DNA of 64,000 bases, taken from the NCBI GenBank assembly GCA_038230255.1, contig JBBRNP010000003.1, forward strand, positions 248,001 through 312,000, written 5' to 3'. Position 1 is the first letter of the stretch, and every line of letters begins with the position of its first letter. The notes under the pieces were generated by a model. The model did no database searches, was not told the origin of the DNA, and saw only the letters and a program-made list of their open reading frames with translations. This stretch comes from AV40 sp038230255 (GTDB taxonomy: Bacteria > Verrucomicrobiota > Verrucomicrobiia > Chthoniobacterales > UBA10450). Position numbers and translations under genes: made by a program. Below are positions 17,585 through 28,239 of the stretch, piece after piece.

Positions 17585-17896
17585 TTATTTCTGGACCACC
17601 TCCACTAATCGCCATCGTTTCAACTTGCTCAACGGCCGCGTCTCCATGATCCGAACGGTGTCTCCGGTCTTGGCTTTGTTCTCCTCATCGTGCGCGTAAA
17701 ATCTTCGGATCTGTTTCACGATCTTGCCGAACTTGGGATGCGGCACGCGCGTGATCGTGCGCACCACGATCGTTTTGTTCATTCGCTCGGAAATCACTTC
17801 TCCCACCCGCGTCTTGCGCACAGCGCGAGTGTATTTCGCCGGCAACGGCGGCGGTTGCGCCGTCGATTGTCGATCTTGTGTTGCTTGCTCGGCCAT
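17585..17896 (-). CDS. rpsQ: 30S ribosomal protein S17
   Basis: A primary 16S rRNA binder with an OB-fold. 103 residues; a ~25-residue polar N-terminal extension precedes the core (TRVGEVISERMNKTIVVRTI). The extension holds the 10-mer in the unusual D-R-Q reading frame. Standard position after rpmC. Confidence 0.96.
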   Translation of the reverse strand: MAEQATQDRQSTAQPPPLPAKYTRAVRKTRVGEVISERMNKTIVVRTITRVPHPKFGKIVKQIRRFYAHDEENKAKTGDTVRIMETRPLSKLKRWRLVEVVQK

Positions 17897-17899
17897 AAA

Positions 17900-18133
17900 T
17901 TATTTCTTCTTCTTCGCCTTTGGTTCCGCGGGAATGGTCTGGGGTTCATTCGAACGCCGGGACAATATCGTTTCGATTCTCGCCACATCGCGACGCAGCA
18001 AACGCAAACGGCTGGGTTGCTCGAGCTGTCCGCTCTGCTGCTGCAAACGCAGATGCAAACGTTCCTGGCGAAGATCGCGCCGTTTCGTCAACAGCTCGTC
18101 CGTGCTCATCTCGATTATTTCTTTGATTTTCAT
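17900..18133 (-). CDS. rpmC: 50S ribosomal protein L29
   Basis: A two-helix protein at the exit tunnel. 77 residues; KEIIEMSTDELLTKRRDLRQERLHLRLQQQSGQLEQPSRLRLLRRDVARIETIL matches the family (shown as recognisable blocks; core ~65 residues), with a short Lys-rich tail. It lies between rplP and rpsQ as usual. Confidence 0.94.
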   Translation of the reverse strand: MKIKEIIEMSTDELLTKRRDLRQERLHLRLQQQSGQLEQPSRLRLLRRDVARIETILSRRSNEPQTIPAEPKAKKKK

Positions 18134-18138
18134 CTTCG

Positions 18139-18564
18139 TTAGGCCGCGGCCACGTGGTGGCGGCTGATAAATTTGGTCCGCACCGGCAATTTGTCCGCCG
18201 CCAGTCGCAGCGATTCGCGCGCGACCGATTCGGTCAGACCGTCGAGCTCAAACAAAATATTTCCGGGCTTCACCGTCGCGACCCAAAACTCCGGCTGACC
18301 TTTTCCTTTTCCCATTCGGGTTTCCGGCGGACGCGCCGTCACTGACTTGTCCGGGAAAATCCGGATCCACAGCTTGCCCTTGCGCTTCATGTTGCGGGTC
18401 AACGCCACGCGCGCGGCTTCGATCTGCGTGTTCGTGATCCACGCGCGCTCGAGCGTTTGCAATCCGAACTCGCCAAAATTGATCCGAAGATTGCGTGAAG
18501 CAGTCCCCTTGCGGCTTCCCCGCTGGGACTTCCGATACTTCACTCGTTTGGGCATCAACGGCAT
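18139..18564 (-). CDS. rplP: 50S ribosomal protein L16
   Basis: Needed for A-site tRNA binding and late 50S assembly. 141 residues; MPKRVKYRKSQRG at the N-terminus, TNTQIEAARVALTR near 45 and MGKGKGQPEFWVA near 85. The ATG three codons further down (18555) is an equally plausible start. Confidence 0.96.
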   Translation of the reverse strand: MPLMPKRVKYRKSQRGSRKGTASRNLRINFGEFGLQTLERAWITNTQIEAARVALTRNMKRKGKLWIRIFPDKSVTARPPETRMGKGKGQPEFWVATVKPGNILFELDGLTESVARESLRLAADKLPVRTKFISRHHVAAA

Positions 18565-18572
18565 AAAAAGTC

Positions 18573-19271
18573 CTAGGCTGGGACCGGTTCAGTTGGCGGC
18601 GGTGGCGGGGGCGGAGGAGCCATCGCAACCGGTGCTTCGCTCGGGGCCTCTTCCTTCTTACACATCCAGCATTTCACGCCGATCTTGCCATAAACCGTGT
18701 TTGCTTCAGCAAATCCGTAGTCGATCGGAGTGCGCAACGTGTGCAGTGGAACTTTCCCTTCGCGATACCATTCCGAGCGCGAGATTTCCGCGCCGTTCAA
18801 CCGACCCGAGCAACGCAGACGAATTCCTTCCGCGCCAAAATCCATTGCCACCTGGACCGCTTTTTTCATCGCGCGGCGATAAGCGATTCGGCGCTCAATT
18901 TGTAACGACACGTTTTCGGCAACCAATTGCGCGTCCAGCTCCGGCGTCTTGATCTCCTGGATGTCGATCTTGATTTGTTTGCCCTGCGCCATCTTCGAAA
19001 TTTCTTCAGTCATTTTCTCGATCTCGGCGCCTTTGCGGCCAATGACAATGCCAGGACGCGCGGTGTGAATGGTGACGCGAATTGAGTTCCAGGCGCGTTC
19101 GATCACAATCTTCGAAACCGCGGCGTATTGCAGCTTCTTCTTCACGTAAGCGCGAATTTCGAGATCGCTGTGGAGAAATGCGGGCAGCTCCTGCGGCGAC
19201 GCGTACCAGCGCGAGCGCCAGTCGCGGTTTACACCGAGTCTGAATCCAATTGGATTAACTTTTTGTCCCAT
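18573..19271 (-). CDS. rpsC: 30S ribosomal protein S3
   Basis: Part of the mRNA entry helicase site in the 30S head. 232 residues; GQKVNPIGFRLGV at the start, KH domain (RPGIVIGRKGAEIEKM) and S3 C-terminal domain (GRLNGAEISRSEWYREGKVPLHTLR). It ends in a Pro-rich tail (AMAPPPPPPPP) beyond the usual core. One 10-mer copy is read as K-I-D. Confidence 0.97.
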   Translation of the reverse strand: MGQKVNPIGFRLGVNRDWRSRWYASPQELPAFLHSDLEIRAYVKKKLQYAAVSKIVIERAWNSIRVTIHTARPGIVIGRKGAEIEKMTEEISKMAQGKQIKIDIQEIKTPELDAQLVAENVSLQIERRIAYRRAMKKAVQVAMDFGAEGIRLRCSGRLNGAEISRSEWYREGKVPLHTLRTPIDYGFAEANTVYGKIGVKCWMCKKEEAPSEAPVAMAPPPPPPPPTEPVPA

Positions 19272-19274
19272 AAA

Positions 19275-19733
19275 TTATTTCTTGGCCGCTTTCGCAGCCT
19301 TTTTCTTAGCCTTTTTTGCGGTCGCGGTTTTCTCTCCGCCTTCGCCCGTCTTCTTTTGCTGTTCGCGTTTCGCTTTTCTCGTTTCCCGCGTCTCAATCGC
19401 GATGTCGTCGGTCAGAACGATTCGGATATGACTCGTTCGTTTCAAAATCCGGCTGCCGCTGCCACGAGCGCGCGGCGTCATTCGTTTGAAGGTTGGACCC
19501 TCGCCCACAACCGCTTCCTTCACTACCAGCCCGTCCACTTTTAGGTTCGCGTTGTTTTCCGCGTTTGCGATCGCGCTCTTCAGCGTCTTGTTGATCAGGA
19601 ACGCCGCCTTCTTCGGCGTGAAAGCGAGAATGTCGAGTGCTGCCGAAACCGGCAGACCCTGAATCTCTCGCGTCACTTCGCGCACCTTGAATGGCGAAAT
19701 CCGCGCATACTTATATATCGATCTAACTTCCAT
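19275..19733 (-). CDS. rplV: 50S ribosomal protein L22 with C-terminal extension
   Basis: Lines the exit tunnel with its beta-hairpin. The core (~1-112) has YARISPFKVREV and GPTFKRMTPRARGSGSRILKRTSHI. A ~40-residue Lys/Ala-rich tail follows, versus 110 residues in E. coli. It starts one base after the stop of the exported coiled-coil protein that separates it from rpsS. Confidence 0.96.
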   Translation of the reverse strand: MEVRSIYKYARISPFKVREVTREIQGLPVSAALDILAFTPKKAAFLINKTLKSAIANAENNANLKVDGLVVKEAVVGEGPTFKRMTPRARGSGSRILKRTSHIRIVLTDDIAIETRETRKAKREQQKKTGEGGEKTATAKKAKKKAAKAAKK

Positions 19734-20519
19734 TTATTTTAAAGTCACATTCGAGTGGACGTCCGCCTGGAGGCGATCGCCCACTTTTATTTTCTCTTTT
19801 CCAGAATCCTCAACCACTGCGCCGCAAATCCGATGGCGCACGTCCACCACCCGCAGCGTCGCAATCCTTTGCTCACCCCGCATTACCCGGAGCGGCATAC
19901 CGATCTTCACGCCCTGCTGCTCCCCGATGTTCGCGACCACAAACGACCATTCGTCTTTCACGCTGAGCACGCTGCCGTCCATCAAACCTGGCTGCGGCTC
20001 CTTCGCACTGTCGAATGTCGATCTTCCGACCAGCTCGTTTGTTTTGCGCAATTGCGCTTCCACATCCATCCGCGCTTGGGCGTCGCCGCCTTGCGAAGTT
20101 TGCAAATATCGCAACAGCGCCTCGTTCAAACCGAGCAACTGATCCCGCAACTCGTCACGCTCTTTCTGCGTCAATCGAAGATCGCTCACTGCCGCGAGCA
20201 AACGTTGCTCCAGCTTCGCGCGATCTTTGCTCGCCGACGCCAGCCCGAGTGCTTCCATCCGCAATTCCAAATCGGAAAACTTGCGGCGAAACACTTCGGC
20301 TTCCGCGTTCGATTCCGCCAGGCTCGCCGTCAAAGTCTTAAGCGATTCCTGTTGGATCGACAATTGCCTGCGCAGATCTTCATTCTGCCCGAGCAGCGAT
20401 TCCGCGGTGATCTTTTGCTCCGCGCTCTCAATTTTAGATTCTGACAAAGAACTATTTCCCTCTGCCGCCAGCCCTCGAGCCAGCGTTAAGCAGCCCAGCA
20501 CTACAAAAAATCTTCTCAA
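19734..20519 (-). CDS. Exported coiled-coil protein inserted in the S10 operon
   Basis: 261 residues. An N-terminal signal peptide (residues 1-19, ending ARGLAAE) is followed by a long charged coiled coil (~25-150) and a beta-rich C-terminal domain (~175-261). The latter includes SVLSVKDEWSFVVANIGEQQGV and KIKVGDRLQADV, a pattern like small barrel domains in MreC-like or envelope proteins. It lies exactly between rpsS (stop 20520) and rplV (start 19733) with no room for its own signals, so it is co-transcribed with ribosomal genes although it is probably periplasmic. No function is recognised. One 10-mer copy is read as R-S-T. Confidence 0.75.
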   Translation of the reverse strand: MRRFFVVLGCLTLARGLAAEGNSSLSESKIESAEQKITAESLLGQNEDLRRQLSIQQESLKTLTASLAESNAEAEVFRRKFSDLELRMEALGLASASKDRAKLEQRLLAAVSDLRLTQKERDELRDQLLGLNEALLRYLQTSQGGDAQARMDVEAQLRKTNELVGRSTFDSAKEPQPGLMDGSVLSVKDEWSFVVANIGEQQGVKIGMPLRVMRGEQRIATLRVVDVRHRICGAVVEDSGKEKIKVGDRLQADVHSNVTLK

Positions 20520-20798
20520 TTATTTCGTGACCTTCGCCGTGTGCGAACCGTGTTTCTTAAAGATTCGCGTGGCCGAAAACTCGCCGAGCTTATGACCGAC
20601 CATGTTCTCGGTGACGAAAACGGAATTGAATATCTTTCCGTTGTGCACCAGGAACGTATGGCCGACAAAGTCCGGCGTTACCATCGAGCGTCTCGACCAG
20701 GTCTTGATCGCCTTTTTCGAGCCCGAGGCGTTCATCTTGTCGATCTTCTCCAGAAGATGCGATTCGACGAAGGGTCCTTTCTTTAGTGATCTTCCCAT
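20520..20798 (-). CDS. rpsS: 30S ribosomal protein S19
   Basis: A 30S head protein that pairs with S13. 92 residues from the ATG at 20798 (MGRSLKKGPFVESHLLEKI); a start three codons upstream would overlap rplB. The C-terminal VGHKLGEFSATRIFKKHGSHT is the signature. Directly followed by the exported coiled-coil gene instead of rplV. Confidence 0.97.
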   Translation of the reverse strand: MGRSLKKGPFVESHLLEKIDKMNASGSKKAIKTWSRRSMVTPDFVGHTFLVHNGKIFNSVFVTENMVGHKLGEFSATRIFKKHGSHTAKVTK

Positions 20799-20803
20799 AA
20801 AAA

Positions 20804-21652
20804 TCAACTTTTCTTGTTCGCTCGCTTGCGCTCGAGAATGAATCGGTCGCTTGGCTTGCGTTTACTGCGTGTTTTAAATCCTTTGGCGAGTTGTCCCCAC
20901 GGGCTGACCGGATGATGGCGTCCGCCGCCGCCCTTTGATTTGCCCTGACCGCCGCCCATCGGATGGTCAATTGGGTTCATCACCATTCCGCGCACATGCG
21001 GACGACGTCCCTGCCAGCGCGTACGTCCAGCTTTTCCGCTGGCGACGTTCATGTGGTCGACATTTCCAACCTGGCCGATCGTGGCAAAACAGTTCTCGTG
21101 AATCCGGCGCACTTCGCCCGAGGGCATCTTCACCAGCGCGTAACCGCCTTCGAGGTTGTTCAAAATCGCCTGCTGACCCGCGCTTCGCGCAACCTGCCCG
21201 CCGCGGCCGGGACTCAACTCGATGTTGTGAATGTTCGTGCCGAGCGGAATGGCGCGGAGGGGCAATGAGTTGCCAAGATCAGGCGCGACACTGTCGCCGG
21301 AGGCAACCCTCGCGCCGACCTGAAGGCCATTCGGCGCCAGGATGTAGCTCAGTTCGCCGTCGCTGTACTTAATAAGAGCAATTCGTGCCGAGCGATTCGG
21401 ATCGTACTCAATCCCCAACACTTCGGCTGCGACGCCGTGCTTGCGGCGTTTGAAATCGACCTTGCGGTAATGCTGTTTGTGTCCACCGCCAATATGGCGC
21501 GATGTCATCCGGCCGTGATTGTTGCGGCCGCCTGATCTTTTCTTTGGCTCGAGCAAACTGCGTGTCGGTCGGTCCTTCGTGATTTCATCGAAGGCCGGCG
21601 TCTGCTTGAAACGCTGGATCGGCGTGAGTGGGCGATAATTCTTGAGCGCCAT
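20804..21652 (-). CDS. rplB: 50S ribosomal protein L2
   Basis: Essential for subunit association and the peptidyl transferase centre. 282 residues; RNNHGRMTSRHIGGGHKQHYRKVDF near 45 and the C-terminal GVVMNP-type segment (RGMVMNPIDHPMGGGQGKSKGG) with the conserved His. Standard length and position. Confidence 0.97.
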   Translation of the reverse strand: MALKNYRPLTPIQRFKQTPAFDEITKDRPTRSLLEPKKRSGGRNNHGRMTSRHIGGGHKQHYRKVDFKRRKHGVAAEVLGIEYDPNRSARIALIKYSDGELSYILAPNGLQVGARVASGDSVAPDLGNSLPLRAIPLGTNIHNIELSPGRGGQVARSAGQQAILNNLEGGYALVKMPSGEVRRIHENCFATIGQVGNVDHMNVASGKAGRTRWQGRRPHVRGMVMNPIDHPMGGGQGKSKGGGGRHHPVSPWGQLAKGFKTRSKRKPSDRFILERKRANKKS

Positions 21653-21656
21653 AAAA

Positions 21657-21938
21657 TTAGACCAGCTCGATCTTCTCGCCTTCCGCGAGCGTCACGATCG
21701 CTTTTTTCCAATGCGCGCGCCGGCCAAGCGGTCCGCGGACGCGCTTTTCTTTTCCGGCGTAGTTACACGTGTTCACATCGACCACTTTCTTCTGAAACAA
21801 GCGTTCAACCGCGTCTCTGATTTGAATTTTGTTCGCGCGGGGGCTGACCCGAAAAACGTATTTGTTGTGTTTTTCGCTCAGTACCGTCGATTTTTCCGTC
21901 AGCGACGCGGTCTCGATAATTTCGTGCGGTTCGCTCAT
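21657..21938 (-). CDS. rplW: 50S ribosomal protein L23
   Basis: Located at the tunnel exit, where trigger factor and SRP dock. 93 residues; YVFRVSPRANKIQIRDAVERLFQKKVVDVNT is the family core. It overlaps rplD by 4 bp, showing translational coupling. Confidence 0.96.
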   Translation of the reverse strand: MSEPHEIIETASLTEKSTVLSEKHNKYVFRVSPRANKIQIRDAVERLFQKKVVDVNTCNYAGKEKRVRGPLGRRAHWKKAIVTLAEGEKIELV

Positions 21939-22543
21939 TGCATTCTCTCCGCTAATTTTTCGAGCGCCTTGGGTGTCACCAAAATTTTGTGAAACGCGAG
22001 CAATTGCTCGGTGTTGACGTCCGTCGCTGTCGCCAGTTTTACCGGCTTCACGTTACGCGCGGACTTGTGCGTCTTATCATCGAAGGAATCCGAAATGATC
22101 AGCACTTTGGTCGCATCGGTTTGCTTCCGAACAAGATCGACAAACGCTTTGGTTTTGATTTCGGAAACCGCGAATTTGTCGATGGTCAGGACGTCGCCGG
22201 CTTTGATCCGTTCGCTCAACGCCTTTTGCAACGCGAGACGCCGGACTGACTTCGAAACTTTTTTGGAATAATCGCGCGGCTTGGGTCCAAAGACGACACC
22301 GCCGCCTCGCCAAATCGGTGATGCAACGTAACCGGCGCGCGCACGACCCGTGCCTTTTTGCCGCCACGGTTTCGCGCCCGACATGTCGACTTCGGCTTTG
22401 GTTTTCGTGTTGGCCGACCCGGAACGCCGCGCTGCGCGCATCGCGACCACGACGTCGTGAACGGCCTGCGAACCACGACCGTCCTCGATGATGTCGATCT
22501 TCGCTTCCTTGGCAGCGGCTTTCGTTAAGACTTTCGCGCTCAT
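21935..22543 (-). CDS. rplD: 50S ribosomal protein L4
   Basis: Tunnel-lining protein; in E. coli it also autoregulates the S10 operon. 202 residues; KPWRQKGTGRARAG near 58 and GPKPRDYSKKVSKSVRRLALQKALSE near 85. It overlaps rplC by 4 bp. Two copies of the 10-mer lie inside, 359 bp apart. Confidence 0.96.
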   Translation of the reverse strand: MSAKVLTKAAAKEAKIDIIEDGRGSQAVHDVVVAMRAARRSGSANTKTKAEVDMSGAKPWRQKGTGRARAGYVASPIWRGGGVVFGPKPRDYSKKVSKSVRRLALQKALSERIKAGDVLTIDKFAVSEIKTKAFVDLVRKQTDATKVLIISDSFDDKTHKSARNVKPVKLATATDVNTEQLLAFHKILVTPKALEKLAERMQ

Positions 22544-23319
22544 TTCTTCTCCGCCGCCTCAGGCTTCTTATCGGGTTCCGGTTTCTTCGCTGCTTCAGGC
22601 TTTTTCGCTTCCGCCTTCTTTTCAGCTTCGTGCTTCTTCGCAACAACCTTGTCCTGTTTCGCGTGCTGCTGGTGCAGTCTTATCTGCGCGGCCGGATTTT
22701 TGATCGCCGGCCTTACAACCACGTAACTGCCATTGCAACCGGGCACCGCGCCGCTGATTAAAATTACTTTCTCGGCTTCACGCACCTGCATCACTTGCAG
22801 GTTTTGCACGGTCACGCGCTCGTCACCCATGTGACCGGGCATGCCCATGTTCTTCCAAATGCGGCCTGGCGTGGAACGATTACCGACGGCGCCATTGCGG
22901 CGATGTGTCTTCGAACCGTGCGCCGCGCCTTGGCCATCGAAGTTGTGTTTCTTCATCACGCCTTGGAAGCCCTTGCCTTTGGAGCGGCCGATCACATCGA
23001 CAAAATCGCCGGGTTGAAATTGGGTGACGCTCAAATTCACTTCGCCGTCACCGAGATCGGCCGTTAGGCGAAATTCGCGGACGAAGCGTTTCGGTTCCGA
23101 ATTCGCGCTCTTGAAGATGCCGAGTTCGGCCTTGTTCACGCGCGATTCTTTTTGCGAACCAAACCCCACTTGCACGGCCGAATAGCCGTCGTTTTCGTTG
23201 GTCAGGCGACGCAGGAGAGTATTATCGCCGACCGCGATGACGGTCACAGGATGCAGCCGACCGTTGGCGTCGTAGACGCTGGTCATGCCGATTTTCTGTC
23301 CTAGTAACCCGATACTCAT
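22540..23319 (-). CDS. rplC: 50S ribosomal protein L3 with C-terminal extension
   Basis: An early 50S assembly protein near the peptidyl transferase centre. The core (~1-210) includes GLLGQKIGMTSVYD, GFQGVMKKHNFDGQGAAHGSKTHR and GHMGDERVTVQNL. A ~45-residue Lys/Glu/Ala/Pro tail follows (repeats of the AEKKAEAKKPEA type), versus 209 residues in E. coli. Confidence 0.96.
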   Translation of the reverse strand: MSIGLLGQKIGMTSVYDANGRLHPVTVIAVGDNTLLRRLTNENDGYSAVQVGFGSQKESRVNKAELGIFKSANSEPKRFVREFRLTADLGDGEVNLSVTQFQPGDFVDVIGRSKGKGFQGVMKKHNFDGQGAAHGSKTHRRNGAVGNRSTPGRIWKNMGMPGHMGDERVTVQNLQVMQVREAEKVILISGAVPGCNGSYVVVRPAIKNPAAQIRLHQQHAKQDKVVAKKHEAEKKAEAKKPEAAKKPEPDKKPEAAEKK

Positions 23320-23347
23320 GTTGGCGACGTGGCAAAATTCTCAAGCG

Positions 23348-23655
23348 CTAAATTTTAATCGTAATATCGACGCCCGCAGGCAAATTCAGCTTCTTCAACT
23401 CATCCACCGTCTTCGCGGTCGGCTCGATAATGTCGAGCAACCGTTTGTGCGTGCGGATTTCAAATTGTTCCATCGATTTTTTATCGACGTGCGGCGAGCG
23501 ATTCACGGTGAACTTTTCGATCAATGTCGGCAGCGGGATCGGTCCGGCCACACGAGCGCCGGTGCGCTTCGCGGTCTCAACAATCTCGACCGCGGATTGG
23601 TCCAGCATGCGATGATCGAATGCTTTCAAGCGAATGCGAATACGTTGGCTGTCGG

Positions 23656-23659
<4 letters not shown>
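23348..23659 (-). CDS. rpsJ: 30S ribosomal protein S10
   Basis: A 30S head protein and NusB partner in antitermination. 103 residues; RIRIRLKAFDHRMLDQSAVEIVETAKRTGARVAGPIPLPT is recognisable in blocks. Its start overlaps the fusA stop by 4 bp, so the str and S10 gene sets are fused into one unit, with tuf missing between them. Confidence 0.97.
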
Positions 23660-25833
<2,174 letters not shown>

Positions 25834-25837
25834 AAAT

Positions 25838-26311
25838 TTACCAACGGAAATGGGCAAACGCGCGGTTCGCTTGCGCCATTTTGTGTGTGTCTTCGCGTTT
25901 CTTGATCGCGTTTCCCTGACCGCCGGCTGCGTCCTTGATTTCCTGGGCGAGCGCCTGAGCCATCGGCATACCTTTGCGAGTGTCGGCGTATTGCACGATC
26001 CAACGCATCGCGAGCGAGACCTGACGCGCCGGGGGTACTTCCAACGGCACTTGATAAGTCGCGCCACCAACCCGACGCGATTTTACTTCCAAGCGCGGTC
26101 GAACGTTTTCCAGCGCCTTGTTTAAGACTTCGAGCGGATCGACCGAATCGGATCCTTCGCGTGATTTCTCAATCGCGGTGTAGACAATGCGCTCGGCGAG
26201 CGATTTCTTGCCGCACTTCATCACCGTGGTGATGAGACGGGCGACCGCCGGACTCCCGTAACGGGAATCGACGCGCTCTTCCTTTTTGTAGACTCTCTTC
26301 CGTCGCGACAT
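25838..26311 (-). CDS. rpsG: 30S ribosomal protein S7
   Basis: A primary binder of the 3' major domain of 16S rRNA. 157 residues; DSRYGSPAVARLITTVMKCGKKSLAERIVY near the start. The ten bases immediately before the ATG are an exact copy of the dispersed 10-mer (AAGATCGACA), occupying the place where a Shine-Dalgarno sequence would normally be. Initiation may rely on coupling to rpsL, 21 bp upstream. Confidence 0.97.
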   Translation of the reverse strand: MSRRKRVYKKEERVDSRYGSPAVARLITTVMKCGKKSLAERIVYTAIEKSREGSDSVDPLEVLNKALENVRPRLEVKSRRVGGATYQVPLEVPPARQVSLAMRWIVQYADTRKGMPMAQALAQEIKDAAGGQGNAIKKREDTHKMAQANRAFAHFRW

Positions 26312-26332
26312 TGTCGATCTTCTGTTTCAAAT

Positions 26333-26770
26333 TTACTTTTTGTCTTCCTTGGCCCCTGCCGGCGCCGCTTTCGCCGCACCGCCTCCGCCAGCCGCGCCAC
26401 CTTTCGGACGCTTCGCTCCATACTTGGAGCGACTTCGCCGGCGTCCATCGACACCGAGCGAATCGAGCGTGCCACGCACAATATGATAGCGCACACCCGG
26501 CAAATCTTTTACGCGTCCCCCGCGCACGAGCACGATTGAGTGCTCCTGCAAGTTGTGCCCTTCGCCTGGGATGTAGGCAATCACTTCCTGGCCGTTCGTC
26601 AACCGCACTTTTGCCACTTTGCGCAGGGCGGAATTCGGCTTCTTCGGCGTGCGCGTCATCACCTGCACGCAAACGCCGCGGCGCTGAGGACAATTGGTCA
26701 ACGCCGGTGACTTCGATTTCACCGACATCTTCTTTCGTCCTTTCCGAATCAACTGATTAATCGTGGGCAT
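26333..26770 (-). CDS. rpsL: 30S ribosomal protein S12 with C-terminal extension
   Basis: Decoding-centre protein and first gene of the ribosomal block. 145 residues from ATG 26770 (MPTINQLIRKGRKK). TPKKPNSALRKV and GGRVKDLPGVRYH carry the wild-type lysines, the streptomycin-resistance positions, so nothing suggests resistance. An extra ~20-residue Gly/Ala/Lys tail follows the usual end. The promoter for the whole block must lie in the 187-bp divergent gap shared with tgt; I saw only a weak -10-like TGTAAT there. Confidence 0.96.
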   Translation of the reverse strand: MPTINQLIRKGRKKMSVKSKSPALTNCPQRRGVCVQVMTRTPKKPNSALRKVAKVRLTNGQEVIAYIPGEGHNLQEHSIVLVRGGRVKDLPGVRYHIVRGTLDSLGVDGRRRSRSKYGAKRPKGGAAGGGGAAKAAPAGAKEDKK

Positions 26771-26957
26771 TTTTTCCAAACAAAGCGCCGCCAAAAACCT
26801 CGTGTTTCGGGCGACAAAAAAACCCGCTCAAACGCGTATTACACTGTCACGCGCCTGATGCGGTGAAGCGCGAATATAGAGGGAAAATTACGGCTCGCAA
26901 AGAATATTTTGCGCGCTGGTTGTTATTTCGCATGAGCACGCGGAATCTCCTTTTCGG

Positions 26958-28178
26958 ATGCGGAAAATATTCGAACTTTTGTCGCAAGATCGGGGGTCAA
27001 AAGCGCGTCACGGTCGTTTAACGACGGCTCATGGCGCGATTGAAACGCCGACATTCATGCCGGTGGGAACGCAGGGCAGCGTGAAGGCAGTCAGTCCGCG
27101 CGAATTGCGCGAATTGAACGCGCCGATCGTTCTGGGAAACACTTACCATCTCTTCGTCCGGCCGGGAATTGAGGTGATCAAACATTTCGGCGGCCTGCAC
27201 AAATTCATGACCTGGGACCGGCCGATTTTAACCGACAGCGGCGGTTATCAGATTTTTTCGCTGGCGAAGTTGCGCAAGATTTCCGAGGAAGGCGTTGAGT
27301 TTCAAAATCACGTTGATGGATCGCCGGCGTTTATTTCCCCGGAGATCGCGATGGAAATTCAGGCGGCGCTCGGGAGCGACGTCGCGATGGTGTTGGATGA
27401 ATGTCCGCCCTGGCCGTGCGAGTACGATTACGCCGCCAAAAGCGCAGAAATGACAACGCGCTGGGCGAAGAGGTGCAAAGAATGGGCAGAGGCACACGCC
27501 GAATGCTCAAGTGATGTTGTAGCCGCCGCGGTCCCCAGCGGCGGAACTTCGACACCCCTGCCGCCAGAGACGGCGGCAGCTACAACACGTCAACTCGTTT
27601 TCGGGATCGTTCAGGGCGCGACCTTTGGTGAGCTCCGTCAACAGAGCGCGCAGGCAATCGTCAATCTTGATTTCGACGGCTACGCAGTCGGTGGAGTCAG
27701 CGTCGGCGAACCGGAGGAAGAAATGTTCCGAGCGATCGAATCGAGCGAGCCGTTTTTGCCGAAGGACAAACCGCGATACGCCATGGGACTCGGAACGCCG
27801 CCGCAACTATTAGAGATGATCGCGCGCGGAACGGACATGTTCGATTGCGTGCTGCCTACGCGACTGGCGCGAAATGGGACCGCGTTTACCGCAGCCGGGA
27901 CGATCAATTTAAAAAATGCCGAGTACTCCAAGGACAAACGACCGATCGAAGACGATTGCGAGTGCACCAGCTGCCGCGAATTCAGCCGCGGTTACATCCG
28001 CCATTTGATTAAGGCCGAGGAAATTCTCGGGCTGCGCCTGATCACTCTGCATAACCTGCATTTTTATCTCGATCTGATGCGCCAATCGCGGGACAAGATC
28101 GACAAAGGCACGTTCGACGAATTTCGCCGTGAGTTCGTTTCGAACTATGAGACGCGAGATGTCGATCCAACCGAGTAG
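26958..28178 (+). CDS. tgt: tRNA-guanine transglycosylase, with repeat-encoded insert
   Basis: Exchanges guanine-34 for preQ1 in queuosine tRNAs. 406 residues; TDSGGYQIFSL carries one catalytic Asp, DMFDCVLPTRLARNGTAF the nucleophile region, and C-x-C-x2-C plus His (CECTSC, later HNLHF) the zinc site. Between residues ~184 and ~212 is an Ala/Pro/Thr-rich insert just before LVFGIVQG, where relatives have only a short loop. Its DNA is a palindromic repeat (27515-27587), still in frame. It fits with queF and queC at 41 kb. Confidence 0.95.
   Translation: MRKIFELLSQDRGSKARHGRLTTAHGAIETPTFMPVGTQGSVKAVSPRELRELNAPIVLGNTYHLFVRPGIEVIKHFGGLHKFMTWDRPILTDSGGYQIFSLAKLRKISEEGVEFQNHVDGSPAFISPEIAMEIQAALGSDVAMVLDECPPWPCEYDYAAKSAEMTTRWAKRCKEWAEAHAECSSDVVAAAVPSGGTSTPLPPETAAATTRQLVFGIVQGATFGELRQQSAQAIVNLDFDGYAVGGVSVGEPEEEMFRAIESSEPFLPKDKPRYAMGLGTPPQLLEMIARGTDMFDCVLPTRLARNGTAFTAAGTINLKNAEYSKDKRPIEDDCECTSCREFSRGYIRHLIKAEEILGLRLITLHNLHFYLDLMRQSRDKIDKGTFDEFRREFVSNYETRDVDPTE
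27515..27587. repeat. Palindromic repeat inside tgt (TGTTGTAGC family)
   Basis: 73 bp bounded by a perfect 9-bp inverted repeat (TGTTGTAGC and GCTACAACA). Inside are two further hairpins: CGCCG/CGGCG around 27523-27541 and CTGCCGCC/GGCGGCAG around 27558-27579. The ends match those of the repeats near 37.9 kb and 53.7 kb. It is translated in frame within Tgt. Confidence 0.8.
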
Positions 28179-28239
28179 CGCGATTCGAGATTGCAGCGGA
28201 AGCGTTCGCGTTTAAGCTCCGGCTCGCTCAAATTTTCTC

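Noticed and set aside
26333..26770. Streptomycin-resistance change in S12
   Set aside because: Both relevant lysine positions carry the ordinary residues.
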